DNA of 64,000 nt. Origin: an uncultured Bacteroidia bacterium (GTDB lineage: Bacteria > Bacteroidota > Bacteroidia > Bacteroidales > UBA932). The stretch covers positions 1 to 64,000 of the forward strand of contig CACZHP010000007.1 of NCBI GenBank assembly GCA_902780935.1, read 5' to 3'. Below, piece after piece: positions 25,964 to 34,850 of the stretch (positions are counted from its first letter, which is position 1; each line of letters starts with the position of its first letter). Under the pieces are notes generated by a model that was given only the letters and a program-made list of their open reading frames with translations, was not told where the DNA came from and ran no database searches. The position numbers and the translations under genes were made by a program.

Positions 25964-27088
25964 ATGATTAAGAGATTACTATCCTTGCTGGCCGTCCTTG
26001 CGGCATTCTGTGACCAGGGCTGGTGCGAAAGCGTCAAAGGCTCCGACGGGAGGATCACATACATCGGCCGCGTCCTGGAGTCCGACGGGAGCGTCTCTTT
26101 TGATTGGACCGGAGTTTACGTCAAGGTCAGGTTTCAGGGGAACAATCTGAGTCTCAATGTTTCCGACTCACATAAAAGTTATTTCAACGTCTGGCTGGAC
26201 AAGGACATGTCAGAACTTCCGGACAAGGTCATATCAACCTTCGGCAACGACTCCACCATCGTCCTATTCAGTCCGGAAGAGATAAGATCGCTCCGGGGGA
26301 AGGATAAGAAAGCGCTGAAGTCTCCCCACCAGGTGATTCTCCAGAAACGGACGGAAGGATCACAGGGCAAAACCACTGTCAAGGGATTCTCGACCGACGG
26401 GGTATTCCTCCAGGCCGACAAGCCTTCCGGGAGGGTCATTGAATTCATCGGTGATTCCTATACCTGCGGTTACGGGACAGAAGCCTCAAATACGGAGCGT
26501 TTCTCCCCCGAGACCGAGAACCAGAATCTCACCTACGCATGCATGACGGCCAGGTATTTCGGTGCCGAGCAGATAGTGCTGGCCCATTCCGGGATGGGAA
26601 TATCCCGGAATTACAACGGGAAGAACACAGACGACAACATGGTAAGCCGCTACCTGCGCGCGTTCGACAGTGAGGAGGAGCCGCTTTGGGATGCCGGGAA
26701 GGCGTCGCTGAAACCAGCCATGAGTGTCATCTATTTGGGGACCAACGACTTCTCCACAGGCATGCAGCCTGCCCAAAGGGTTTTCGTAAAGAACTACATT
26801 CTGTTGCTCAAGGAGATCAAGGACAATTACGGGGAGGGTCATCCCATCCTTTGCATTGCCCCGAAACACGATCCTTTGCAGGAGACCTATATCAGGAGCG
26901 CTATCGAGTCCAGCGGCTTAAGCGGCATACATTTCCTGGCCCTTTCCAACTCTGTCCACAACAGCGTCAGCGACATGGGAGCGGATGGGCATCCGAACGG
27001 GTCAGGGCACCGGAAAATAGCTTATTCCGTCATTCCTGTCGTGTCAACGATAATGGGATGGGAGATGAAAAACGAGATAATACCATAA
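25964..27088 (+). CDS. Secreted SGNH/GDSL esterase, carbohydrate esterase family 2-like
   Basis: An N-terminal signal peptide (residues 1-20, ending GWC or ES) precedes a jelly-roll-like domain (about 25-145; GRITYIGRVLESDGSVSFDW). The SGNH esterase domain follows with the nucleophile Ser in GDSYTCGYGTEA near 165, Asn in YLGTNDFSTG near 260, and Asp/His in DGHPNGSGH near 340. This two-domain plan is that of CE2 acetyl-xylan/glucomannan esterases. It lies 63 nt after the glycosyltransferase gene and starts a group of envelope genes. Confidence 0.88.
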   Translation: MIKRLLSLLAVLAAFCDQGWCESVKGSDGRITYIGRVLESDGSVSFDWTGVYVKVRFQGNNLSLNVSDSHKSYFNVWLDKDMSELPDKVISTFGNDSTIVLFSPEEIRSLRGKDKKALKSPHQVILQKRTEGSQGKTTVKGFSTDGVFLQADKPSGRVIEFIGDSYTCGYGTEASNTERFSPETENQNLTYACMTARYFGAEQIVLAHSGMGISRNYNGKNTDDNMVSRYLRAFDSEEEPLWDAGKASLKPAMSVIYLGTNDFSTGMQPAQRVFVKNYILLLKEIKDNYGEGHPILCIAPKHDPLQETYIRSAIESSGLSGIHFLALSNSVHNSVSDMGADGHPNGSGHRKIAYSVIPVVSTIMGWEMKNEIIP

Positions 27089-27101
27089 AAGTTCATAAAC
27101 T

Positions 27102-27503
27102 ATGACTACATTCAAGAAAGTTCTGTTGTGGATCATTCTGGGGCTCATACTGGCCGTCGGAATCTTCGTTTATATCCGGTTTTTCTTTGTGTTCGGAGAC
27201 GGCGTCAAAGCCGGAGAACTGAACCAGATCACCTACAAGGGCTATGTCTGGAAGACCTATGAAGGCAGGCTGATCCAGGCCGGATTCAAAGGCAGCGTCC
27301 CCAAAACAGGGGGTACCGCCACTATCCAGTCTTACATCTTCGATTTCTCTGTCGCCGACGAGGAAATCGCCAACGAGCTTATGAAATGCAGCGGCAAAGT
27401 CGTCGAGGTCCATTACAAAGAGTACCTCGGTGCGTTGCCCTGGAGAGGTATGCAGAAGCACATCGTGGATAAGATCATTTCCGTCACAACACCTGAAGAG
27501 TGA
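27102..27503 (+). CDS. Small membrane-anchored protein of unknown function
   Basis: 133 residues with a basic start (MTTFKKV) and one membrane helix at about 7-29 (LLWIILGLILAVGIFVYIRF). The rest is predicted to lie outside, with KTGGTATIQSYIFDFSV and a C-terminal IVDKIISVT. Similar proteins are common in Bacteroidales and are sometimes mislabelled as 6-phosphogluconate dehydrogenase. Its stop overlaps the start of the peptidase gene (TGATG at 27501-27505), so they are translationally coupled. Confidence 0.65.
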   Translation: MTTFKKVLLWIILGLILAVGIFVYIRFFFVFGDGVKAGELNQITYKGYVWKTYEGRLIQAGFKGSVPKTGGTATIQSYIFDFSVADEEIANELMKCSGKVVEVHYKEYLGALPWRGMQKHIVDKIISVTTPEE

Positions 27504-29554
27504 TGAGGAAGCTGGTTTTAACATTGGCTTTGGCGCTGCCGGTGGCAGCGTGGAGCCAGACAGGGGTTGTGGCCGTTCATCCAGAGAATAACTCCGGAAA
27601 GCTTCTGACCATGGAGGAAGCCGTTATGGGAATTGGCACAAGACCGGCGGCGGTCAGGGCATTCTGGCTTGACAATGATACCTACGCCACCATGGAAGGC
27701 CGCGAGCTGAAGGCTTTCAAAGCCTCAACCGGAGAAGCGGTCGAGTACAAGGCGGAGAACAGTGGTCCCGCCCGGGGCATGGCCGCCACACGAGGCTCGG
27801 TTGTCAGCTCCAAAGGTGTCGCCGCATACACGAAGGGCCAGAGCCTTTATATAAACGACGGCAGCGAGACCTGTGTGGCCGAGAGCGAGAATAACCAGAT
27901 CACATACGGCCAGAGCGTCAGCCGCAACGAGTTCGGCATAAACGGAGGCATATTCTGGTCCCCGTCTGGCGGCAAGCTGGCGTTCTACAGGAAGGATGAG
28001 AGTAGAGTGACGGACTTTCCCCTCCTTGACATCAGCACCCGCACAGGTACTCTGATGAGCATCAAGTACCCCATGAACGGGATGGAGAGCGAGGAGATAA
28101 AGCTCGGAATATACGACCTCGCGTCAAAGAGTACCGTATGGTGCGATGTGGACGATTTCGGCTACGACAGGTATCTGTGCGACATCAGCTGGTCCCCCGA
28201 TGACAAATATGTACTCATCCAAGTCCTCGATCGCTCGCAGAAACACATGAGGCTCAACATGTACCGGGCTTCTGACGGGTCATTCGTCCGCACTGTCCTC
28301 ACGGAAGATGATCCCCGATATGTGGAGCCTTCGGATCCTGTCCGCTTCCTGAAAGGATCATATTCATTCATCTATAGGACCGACGTCAGGGACGGTTACC
28401 GCAACCTCTATCTATGCGATACCCTCGGCACGGTCAGGCGTCTGACGTCAGTCGATGCGGATGTGGAGTACGTCGGCAACGACGGAACCAATGTCTTCTA
28501 CACCTCCGCCGAGGTCTCGCCCGTAGAGAACCACCTGTTCAAGATCAGCGTCACCGGATTGAAGTCGCGCAAAGGAATTGAGTCGGTAGCCAAGGCGAAG
28601 TTCGGCAAACCTGTCCGCCTGACTTCGGACGAGGGATGGCACAACGTGTCCCTGAATGAGGACTTCAGCAGGTTTATCGATATTTTCAGCAGCTTCAACG
28701 TCCCTTCCGTCACTCAGGTCAGGACAACGGACGGCAAACTTCTCAGGGAGATCGGCCGGGCTTCGGATCCTCTCACCTCATTCAAGACCGGGAAGGTAAT
28801 GCTCGGGACTGTGAAAAGCGCGGACGGGCAGTACGACAACTGGTACAGGCTACTTCTTCCTCCCGATTTCGACTCGTCCAAGAAATATCCCGTCATCCTC
28901 TACGTCTATGGCGGCCCGCATTCCCAGCTTGTCAAGGACAGCTGGCTCGGAAGCATCAGCATGTGGGAACTCCTTATGGCTCAAAGAGGGCATATAGTCT
29001 ATATCCAGGACGGCAGAGGTACTTCCAACAGGGGTGCCGAGTTCGAGAAAGCCATTCACAAGCATTGCGGGCAGAACGAGATGGCGGATCAGATGGTAGG
29101 AATAAATATGCTCAAATCACTTCCGTTCGTAGACTCGGAGAGGATCGGTGTCCACGGATGGAGCTACGGAGGATTCATGACAATATCGCTGATGACCCAT
29201 TATCCGGAGACATTCAAGGTCGGCGTGGCAGGCGGACCTGTCATCGACTGGAAATGGTATGAAATCATGTACGGCGAGCGCTACATGGAGACTCAGGAAA
29301 CCAATCCGGAAGGGTTCAAGGAGACCAGCCTCATCGAGAACGCCTCGAACCTCAAGGGAAAGCTTCTTATCTGCCAGGGCGCTATCGACAACACGGTGGT
29401 GTGGGAGCACAGCCTCAGTTTCGTCCAGAAGTGTATAGAGAACGGCACGCAGCTCGACTACTTCCCTTACCCCCGTTCCGAGCATAACGTCTTCGGAAGG
29501 TGGAGGATCCACCTCATGGACAAAGTCACAGATTATTTCGATCTATATCTATAG
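27503..29554 (+). CDS. Secreted dipeptidyl peptidase IV-like serine peptidase (family S9B)
   Basis: A signal peptide (LVLTLALALPVAAWSQ) is followed by an eight-bladed propeller domain (to about 430) with the DPP-IV-like NGMESEEIKLGIYDL. The alpha/beta hydrolase domain follows. The nucleophile is in VHGWSYGGFMT near 550, the Asp in GAIDNTVVW near 630, and the His in RSEHNVFG near 665. It releases X-Pro dipeptides from peptides. I start at ATG 27503, since the base before gives GTG. A paralogue lies at 60304-62454 with a somewhat different Asp motif (GDDNVHF). Confidence 0.92.
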   Translation: MRKLVLTLALALPVAAWSQTGVVAVHPENNSGKLLTMEEAVMGIGTRPAAVRAFWLDNDTYATMEGRELKAFKASTGEAVEYKAENSGPARGMAATRGSVVSSKGVAAYTKGQSLYINDGSETCVAESENNQITYGQSVSRNEFGINGGIFWSPSGGKLAFYRKDESRVTDFPLLDISTRTGTLMSIKYPMNGMESEEIKLGIYDLASKSTVWCDVDDFGYDRYLCDISWSPDDKYVLIQVLDRSQKHMRLNMYRASDGSFVRTVLTEDDPRYVEPSDPVRFLKGSYSFIYRTDVRDGYRNLYLCDTLGTVRRLTSVDADVEYVGNDGTNVFYTSAEVSPVENHLFKISVTGLKSRKGIESVAKAKFGKPVRLTSDEGWHNVSLNEDFSRFIDIFSSFNVPSVTQVRTTDGKLLREIGRASDPLTSFKTGKVMLGTVKSADGQYDNWYRLLLPPDFDSSKKYPVILYVYGGPHSQLVKDSWLGSISMWELLMAQRGHIVYIQDGRGTSNRGAEFEKAIHKHCGQNEMADQMVGINMLKSLPFVDSERIGVHGWSYGGFMTISLMTHYPETFKVGVAGGPVIDWKWYEIMYGERYMETQETNPEGFKETSLIENASNLKGKLLICQGAIDNTVVWEHSLSFVQKCIENGTQLDYFPYPRSEHNVFGRWRIHLMDKVTDYFDLYL

Positions 29555-29586
29555 TTTTTTTTATTAACCCTTTAATACACACCATT

Positions 29587-30039
29587 ATGGCATTCTCAAT
29601 CGCAGACATCATCAAGCAGCAGGTCAATTCCGCCGCCGGCGGAGTTCAGATTCCCTCAGATCTTCAGAGCAAGGTTCTCGGAGGTCTCTCCGATTCCATC
29701 CTCGGCAGCCTCACCCAGACAGCGACCAGCAGGGGCGGAGTGAACGTCATCACCGACCTCCTCAACGGGAAGACATCAGTTGCCAAGAGCCCTGTCACCT
29801 CTCTCGCCGGCAACATCTTCACCAACAGCGTGCTGAAGAACCTGAATCTCGGCAAGGCCGCCAACGCCTCCCTCCTGGCGTTGATCCCCACTGTCCTCGG
29901 TGGAGTCACAAAGCTCTTCAAGGATCAGAACGGAGACGGCAAGGTTGATATCAATGACGTCATTATCTCCCTCGGTGGCAAGATCGGAGGAGGCGGACTC
30001 TTCGGAAGCATCCTCGGAGGTCTATTCAAGAGGAAATAA
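29587..30039 (+). CDS. Small protein with EF-hand-like loop, function unknown
   Basis: I take ATG 29587 (MAFSIADIIKQQVN), which lies after the DPP gene; an earlier ATG would overlap it. The 150-residue protein is rich in Gly, Ser and Leu. A calcium-loop-like DQNGDGKVDIND sits near 117-128, and a glycine-rich tail (GGGGLFGSILGGLF) ends the chain. There is no signal peptide. It resembles DUF937-type helical proteins loosely; no function is assigned. Confidence 0.7.
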   Translation: MAFSIADIIKQQVNSAAGGVQIPSDLQSKVLGGLSDSILGSLTQTATSRGGVNVITDLLNGKTSVAKSPVTSLAGNIFTNSVLKNLNLGKAANASLLALIPTVLGGVTKLFKDQNGDGKVDINDVIISLGGKIGGGGLFGSILGGLFKRK

Positions 30040-30043
30040 TTCT

Positions 30044-30946
30044 TTATAAGGGCCTTACGACCTTTATGCCGGAAAGGTTGGAACGCCGGGACACGTATTC
30101 TTCTATAGTACGCCCGTCGATTTCAACCTTTCCGTCGCTTTGCGACGCATGGATGAAACCGACTCGCCCATTCTCTACATAAGCGATCGCTACATGGGCT
30201 ATGTCAAGGCCATCTACCGTTGAGACAAAGCAGATTATGTCTCCCGAGCGAATTCCGCCAGCGGCGGATGAGATTCGGGCCTTGGGTATTTGGGTCATAG
30301 GAATCTTGTTCAGTTCCTGTTCCACTTCTTCTATCGACTTCAAGTCCAGCGCGGCACGTGGAATATTGTCAGCGTCCTCGAGCTGTTTGTAGCTTTTGGG
30401 ATGCGCGGACATGAAACTGATCGGATGGTCATTAATCTCCCCTCCGAGTTCCATGGTCATGTCATTAAGAGTACCCTCCTGCCTGCGGATCCATTCAGTG
30501 GTATAATGGATCCTGTCGGAATAAGAATAAGGTGGATCTTTCCGGTAGCGTGTCCGAGCCATGTTGGCGGCGAAGCTCCCGAAAGACGGGGATTCCTCTC
30601 CAGTCTCGATGACGGTCCTGGCCAGGTTCAGGCAGGTCTCCACGAAAATTATACAGTCGGTCTTGGTCAGGTAGATCCTCATCTTCTCAGTTGAGGCATC
30701 CTCGTCGAGAGTGCCGGCGATATAAGGAACCCCTATGAGTTCTTTGGCCGCAATCACCATCAGATCAGCTGTTTCCATCGGCTCACCAGATATCCTGGCG
30801 GAGAGATACTTCTCATGCAATTCGTTTAGCAGCCTCTGAGCCAACGCCTTGTCCTGAGACGTAGTTATATAATCCTGGGCGCTGGTGAACCATGGATGTA
30901 TGAGAATGGCAAAAAGCGCCATGAAAAGAGCGACTGTCCGTTTCAT
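30044..30946 (-). CDS. Secreted DUF1460-family NlpC/P60-like amidase
   Basis: A signal peptide (residues 1-23, ending TSAQ) leads to a DUF1460 domain, the family that includes Bacteroidetes N-acetylmuramoyl-L-alanine amidase-like enzymes with a papain-like fold. The likely catalytic Cys is in TKTDCIIFVETCLNLA near 97. The His/Asp partners lie in SGDIICFVSTVDGLDIAHVAIA near 245-260. Cell-wall peptide processing is the probable role. It converges on the EF-hand-like gene with a 4-nt gap. Confidence 0.85.
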   Translation of the reverse strand: MKRTVALFMALFAILIHPWFTSAQDYITTSQDKALAQRLLNELHEKYLSARISGEPMETADLMVIAAKELIGVPYIAGTLDEDASTEKMRIYLTKTDCIIFVETCLNLARTVIETGEESPSFGSFAANMARTRYRKDPPYSYSDRIHYTTEWIRRQEGTLNDMTMELGGEINDHPISFMSAHPKSYKQLEDADNIPRAALDLKSIEEVEQELNKIPMTQIPKARISSAAGGIRSGDIICFVSTVDGLDIAHVAIAYVENGRVGFIHASQSDGKVEIDGRTIEEYVSRRSNLSGIKVVRPL

Positions 30947-30970
30947 GGCGCCAATATAGTCATTTTCCTT

Positions 30971-33637
30971 CTAATCTGTCACATTACGTTCTTCAGCGTC
31001 AATCTCGTGGCCGAAGGCATAAGCTTTGTCCGCCCCTCTTGTGTATGCGAACTTGCCGGAGAATCCGGCCAACATTATCGACCCATCGACAAAATCAGAG
31101 ACCGACATGCGGAATCCATCGTACACATCCGTCAAATCCAGCGACTTGTACAGATTGAAATTAACCGTACTGTTTACATTTGAGCCATTATATTTGCCGC
31201 TGACGGTGAAAGAGGTAATCGGAGACCTGAATTCTGCCCGCATCGTGGAAGCGGGGAATGAGAACCTTCTCTTGTCAGAGTCCCACTTTCCGGATTCGTT
31301 ATAAACCGGCGTGTCCTCCAACGCTGACAGAGCCGCCGAGGAGAACTCGAGACTGAGTCTGGTATGCCCCGAATCCCATACAAAAGATCCCGTCACGTCA
31401 TTAGGCATTGAGAAATATGGCGGATTCATTACTTCCCGGTCTGTGTCGGATAGTTTCAGACCATAATCCGGCAAAACTTTCCCCGCACCAGGATATGCCT
31501 TTCCACTAATACGCTCGAACAACAGGTCGTAAACCCCCACTTTTGATGGAGAGGCTCCGTCGCCGAATCCCGCGGCGAACCATGTCTCTTTCCCGCCTTT
31601 AACCCTGGACCGTGAGACCATCGCGCGGTGCAAGGTGTACTCGTAATTCCTCTCTCCACAGATATGGTTGATGTCAGAGAGCCAGTCATTCTTCTGATCA
31701 TCTTTCAACGAGGCCAGGTCACCCGCAAGACCGCTCACCCTGGACAAGAGTATCTCAACACCCTTGTTCCGGTAGTACCTGAAAACAGATGAATTGACGG
31801 AAGGCCAGAATCCCATGTCGCTCTGCGTATATGATCCGCCACTGATCTTTTCCCTGCATGAGATGAAATGGACACCCTCAGTAACGCCCTCGACAATCCT
31901 GTAGACCAGATAATCCGTACAGGTAGAATAGTATCGCAGGGTAGCTCCTTTCGTGACGACTATAAGCCCCACCTGATACGGTACCTTGCACGTCGATGCG
32001 ATCTTGGACTGGTCTGTCACGGTTGTCGACCCGTAGCTGAAGGAGATGGGCTTCACCCCGGAACCAATATTGTCAGGATCGTCCTTGGCGCTCGGAAGCC
32101 CTGCCTGCCACTCCGGGAGCTCCTCCCTGGATAGATACACATACCCTTGGGAATCAGACGTTTTGGTGTATGTCCTTGACCCGGACATATCGGTGAATGT
32201 AACCTCACAGTTCGGGATGATCACCGGGCCGGGGCCTGTCACGATGAAAGCCGCTCCGCCGGAGATGGGATTGACATACTCGTATTCCGTCTTTCCACCC
32301 GTTATCTTGCTCAAGGCTATGACAGAGGCGACATTGTACATCTTGGAGTCCACCCGGTCAAGATAGGCGGTGTCAGAAAGCGCCAGGCCACCGGCGACTC
32401 CAACGGCGTTCTCTCCATCGACACCATCCTTTCCCTTGAGATACTTCCAGAAATCAGCCTGATTCACAGCGGTGGCGGGCCATGTGGGATACTCCTCCAC
32501 ATCGTAAACCCCGTTGCCTGGATTGGCCAGTCCTGATTCGGACAGGACATCCCGCTTCCAGAGCTCATAGGCGGATAGGCCGTCCACACCATCGGCGCCT
32601 GTCAGGTAATAATAGAAATCGGCTTCAGAATCCTTGTTCTTATCCCACTTCTTGCCAGGATTCTTGGGATCATCGACATTCCCATCGGAGATATATTCTT
32701 TCCAAAGTTCATAAGCGGACAATCCGTCAGCGCCATCCTTTCCTCCGAGATACAGGAAAAAATCCTCGAGATCAACGGCATCCTTGGGCCAGAGGGGGTA
32801 ATCATCCTGGTCATAAACCCCATTTCCTGGGTTCTCAAGTCCCTCTTTCGAAAGCACTTCCTTCTTCCAGAGCTCATAGGCGGACATCCCGTCCTCACCC
32901 GAAGGCCCGGTCGCGGGCACACCTGTGTCAGTGTCTCCTACATGCCAGTTTCCGTCATCCCCCACATAAGGTGTATTACCGTTGTCACCATCATCTCCCT
33001 TGTCACCTTTATCTCCTTTCTCGCCTTTAAGATACAAGAAGAAATAGCACATCGAAGTGTCTGACACCGACCATTCCGGATCCCCGTCGCCTTTGATGAA
33101 CTCAAGCCAGACCCGATAAGCGGACAATCCGTCCGCACCATCAGCCCCCGCCGGGCCGGTGGCTGGCACTCCCGTGTCACTGTCTCCTATGAACCAGTCA
33201 CCATTGTCCCCAATGAACGGGATAAGCCCGTCATCACCCTTTGGGCCTGTCAGGTACTTGAAGAAATCCTTCTGGGTGTCAGCCTCCGGATCCCATTTTC
33301 CTCCTCCCTGGGGAGCGTCGGCATCTCCCGTAGAGATATACTCTTTCCAAACCTCGTATGCGGTTTTCCCATCATCCCCTTTGTCGCCTTTCTCGCCTTT
33401 AAGATATATAAAGTAGTCCGATAAGCCAGTCCTGGACTGATCCCAGTCCTGGATTGTCCCGTCGGCTACAGCTTTCACCCAGACCTCATACGACGTGAGG
33501 CCGTCCCGGCCAGTTATTCCCTGGATTCCCTGCTCACCCTGCGGACCTTTCGGCAAAGTGACTTCAAGTCTGGTACAGGACAACAGAGCGGCTGCTCCAA
33601 CGCAGGCAGCGGCCATGATTTTGATAAGGTTTCTCAT
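30971..33637 (-). CDS. Collagen-like modular surface lipoprotein
   Basis: The lipoprotein signal ends AALLSCTR (Cys near 20). Residues 30-420 alternate collagen-type G-x-y runs (GEKGDKGDDG, GPQGEQGIQG, GPAGADGADG) with six copies of a module of 40-60 residues. These modules start with a recurring SAYELWKEYIS-type phrase and end in a YYYLTGADG-type phrase. Copies differ, for example YEVWVKAVADG, YRVWLEFIKG and YELWKRDVLSE. The C-terminal half (about 440-888) is non-repetitive, beta-rich and Ser/Thr-rich and may be the binding part. It lies 12 nt after the OmpA-like gene, so the operon builds an outer-membrane/surface assembly. The partner is unknown. Confidence 0.8.
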   Translation of the reverse strand: MRNLIKIMAAACVGAAALLSCTRLEVTLPKGPQGEQGIQGITGRDGLTSYEVWVKAVADGTIQDWDQSRTGLSDYFIYLKGEKGDKGDDGKTAYEVWKEYISTGDADAPQGGGKWDPEADTQKDFFKYLTGPKGDDGLIPFIGDNGDWFIGDSDTGVPATGPAGADGADGLSAYRVWLEFIKGDGDPEWSVSDTSMCYFFLYLKGEKGDKGDKGDDGDNGNTPYVGDDGNWHVGDTDTGVPATGPSGEDGMSAYELWKKEVLSKEGLENPGNGVYDQDDYPLWPKDAVDLEDFFLYLGGKDGADGLSAYELWKEYISDGNVDDPKNPGKKWDKNKDSEADFYYYLTGADGVDGLSAYELWKRDVLSESGLANPGNGVYDVEEYPTWPATAVNQADFWKYLKGKDGVDGENAVGVAGGLALSDTAYLDRVDSKMYNVASVIALSKITGGKTEYEYVNPISGGAAFIVTGPGPVIIPNCEVTFTDMSGSRTYTKTSDSQGYVYLSREELPEWQAGLPSAKDDPDNIGSGVKPISFSYGSTTVTDQSKIASTCKVPYQVGLIVVTKGATLRYYSTCTDYLVYRIVEGVTEGVHFISCREKISGGSYTQSDMGFWPSVNSSVFRYYRNKGVEILLSRVSGLAGDLASLKDDQKNDWLSDINHICGERNYEYTLHRAMVSRSRVKGGKETWFAAGFGDGASPSKVGVYDLLFERISGKAYPGAGKVLPDYGLKLSDTDREVMNPPYFSMPNDVTGSFVWDSGHTRLSLEFSSAALSALEDTPVYNESGKWDSDKRRFSFPASTMRAEFRSPITSFTVSGKYNGSNVNSTVNFNLYKSLDLTDVYDGFRMSVSDFVDGSIMLAGFSGKFAYTRGADKAYAFGHEIDAEERNVTD

Positions 33638-33649
33638 TAGTTTATTGTT

Positions 33650-34828
33650 TTAATTGTTGTTTTTCAAGTATTTCCAAAGCGGTTCCCATGTCACCTGCTC
33701 AATGACGACCTTCCGGTCGCCCCGACGGGTGTTGTCATCAGCCCCAGCGGGCACCAGGGCTGTCCTCTTTCCGAAACCTTTGTGACAAAGCATCGACTCG
33801 GGTACCCCCCTCTTCACCAAGGCTTCAAAGACGGCCTTCGCCCTGGCAGCCGAAAGGCGCTCGTTATAAGAGTCACTACCCTTGGCATCCGTATGGCCGC
33901 AGATCATGAACTTCCTGTCCGTAAACTTCTTGAGGACAGAAGCGACCTCGTCGAGAACAGTCTCGCTTTCTTTTGTGATATCAGCCTTGTCGAAGTCAAA
34001 CGTGACATTATCCATAAGTTCCGCAAGGGTTTTCTCGAAAGGAACTTCCTTGTACACTTCCCTGATGGTCTCCACAGGAACTTCTTTCACTACCTCTTTC
34101 TCCACTATCTTCTCCACGATCCTCTCCTGGGGCATGACCTCTTGAGGCTTCTTGCTTTTGCCTCCCAGCCGGAACACAAGGCCGGTGGTTCCAACCGCGA
34201 AATTTGCGCCCTTTGAGCCAAGGGAACGCATGTAATCAGCGCCCACGCGGATTCCCACCCTGTCACCGAGCCATCCCACCAGACCAATTCCGGCAGTTAG
34301 GGGGATATAGGATTTCGAATCGACTGTCACGCCCTTGTTCCATGCGTCTTCCGCCTTCCATACAGCCTCCTTGGTGATGTCTCCGTCAAAACGCCCGAAA
34401 TAGAATGTCGGGAAATTCTTCCGGTAATAGCTCACCCCAAGCCGCAGATAAGGTTGAAGCCATTCGCTCTTCACGAAAGGACGGATCTGGAGCCCGGGAC
34501 CCGCAAGGATAGATAGGCCATTCTTCAACGCGCCGGAGTCATAGTACCTCGCCAGTCCAAGTGTCCCCTGCACATCGGCGTAAAGCCACTTCTTGATCTC
34601 ATAAGCGGAATACAAGCTCACCCCGCCATAGAGCTGTTTCTCTTCGAGGGTGAACACATAGTCGCCTCCCGGTGTCTGGTGGAAGTCCGTCACCATCGTC
34701 CTTGTGTGATTGATCGCGGAACCTCCGATCCCGACCTCAACGGAACGGGTCGTTTTTTGGGAATATGCCCGAAGAGGGCATAACAGGATGATGGCCAATG
34801 CCATCGGAATCAGATTGTTTTTCATCAT
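33650..34828 (-). CDS. Outer membrane beta-barrel protein with OmpA-like peptidoglycan-binding domain
   Basis: Signal peptide (to AYSQ, residue 24), then an eight-strand-like barrel (25-220; GGVSLYSAYEIKKWLYADVQ). Next is a Pro/Glu/Val-rich linker with EVVKEVPVETIREVYKEVP repeats. The C-terminal OmpA domain contains VTFDFDKADITKES, CGHTDAKGSDSYNERLSAAR and KGFGKR, which bind peptidoglycan. Its 392 residues are normal. It is the middle gene of a three-gene operon, between the DUF4493 lipoprotein and the collagen-like lipoprotein. Confidence 0.9.
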   Translation of the reverse strand: MMKNNLIPMALAIILLCPLRAYSQKTTRSVEVGIGGSAINHTRTMVTDFHQTPGGDYVFTLEEKQLYGGVSLYSAYEIKKWLYADVQGTLGLARYYDSGALKNGLSILAGPGLQIRPFVKSEWLQPYLRLGVSYYRKNFPTFYFGRFDGDITKEAVWKAEDAWNKGVTVDSKSYIPLTAGIGLVGWLGDRVGIRVGADYMRSLGSKGANFAVGTTGLVFRLGGKSKKPQEVMPQERIVEKIVEKEVVKEVPVETIREVYKEVPFEKTLAELMDNVTFDFDKADITKESETVLDEVASVLKKFTDRKFMICGHTDAKGSDSYNERLSAARAKAVFEALVKRGVPESMLCHKGFGKRTALVPAGADDNTRRGDRKVVIEQVTWEPLWKYLKNNN

Positions 34829-34850
34829 TCAGGTATTTTGATAATGATAG

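Noticed and set aside
32602-33030. Opposite-strand and out-of-frame open frames in the collagen-like gene
   Set aside because: They arise from the repeated Gly/Asp/Lys codons of the collagen-like modules, not from separate genes.
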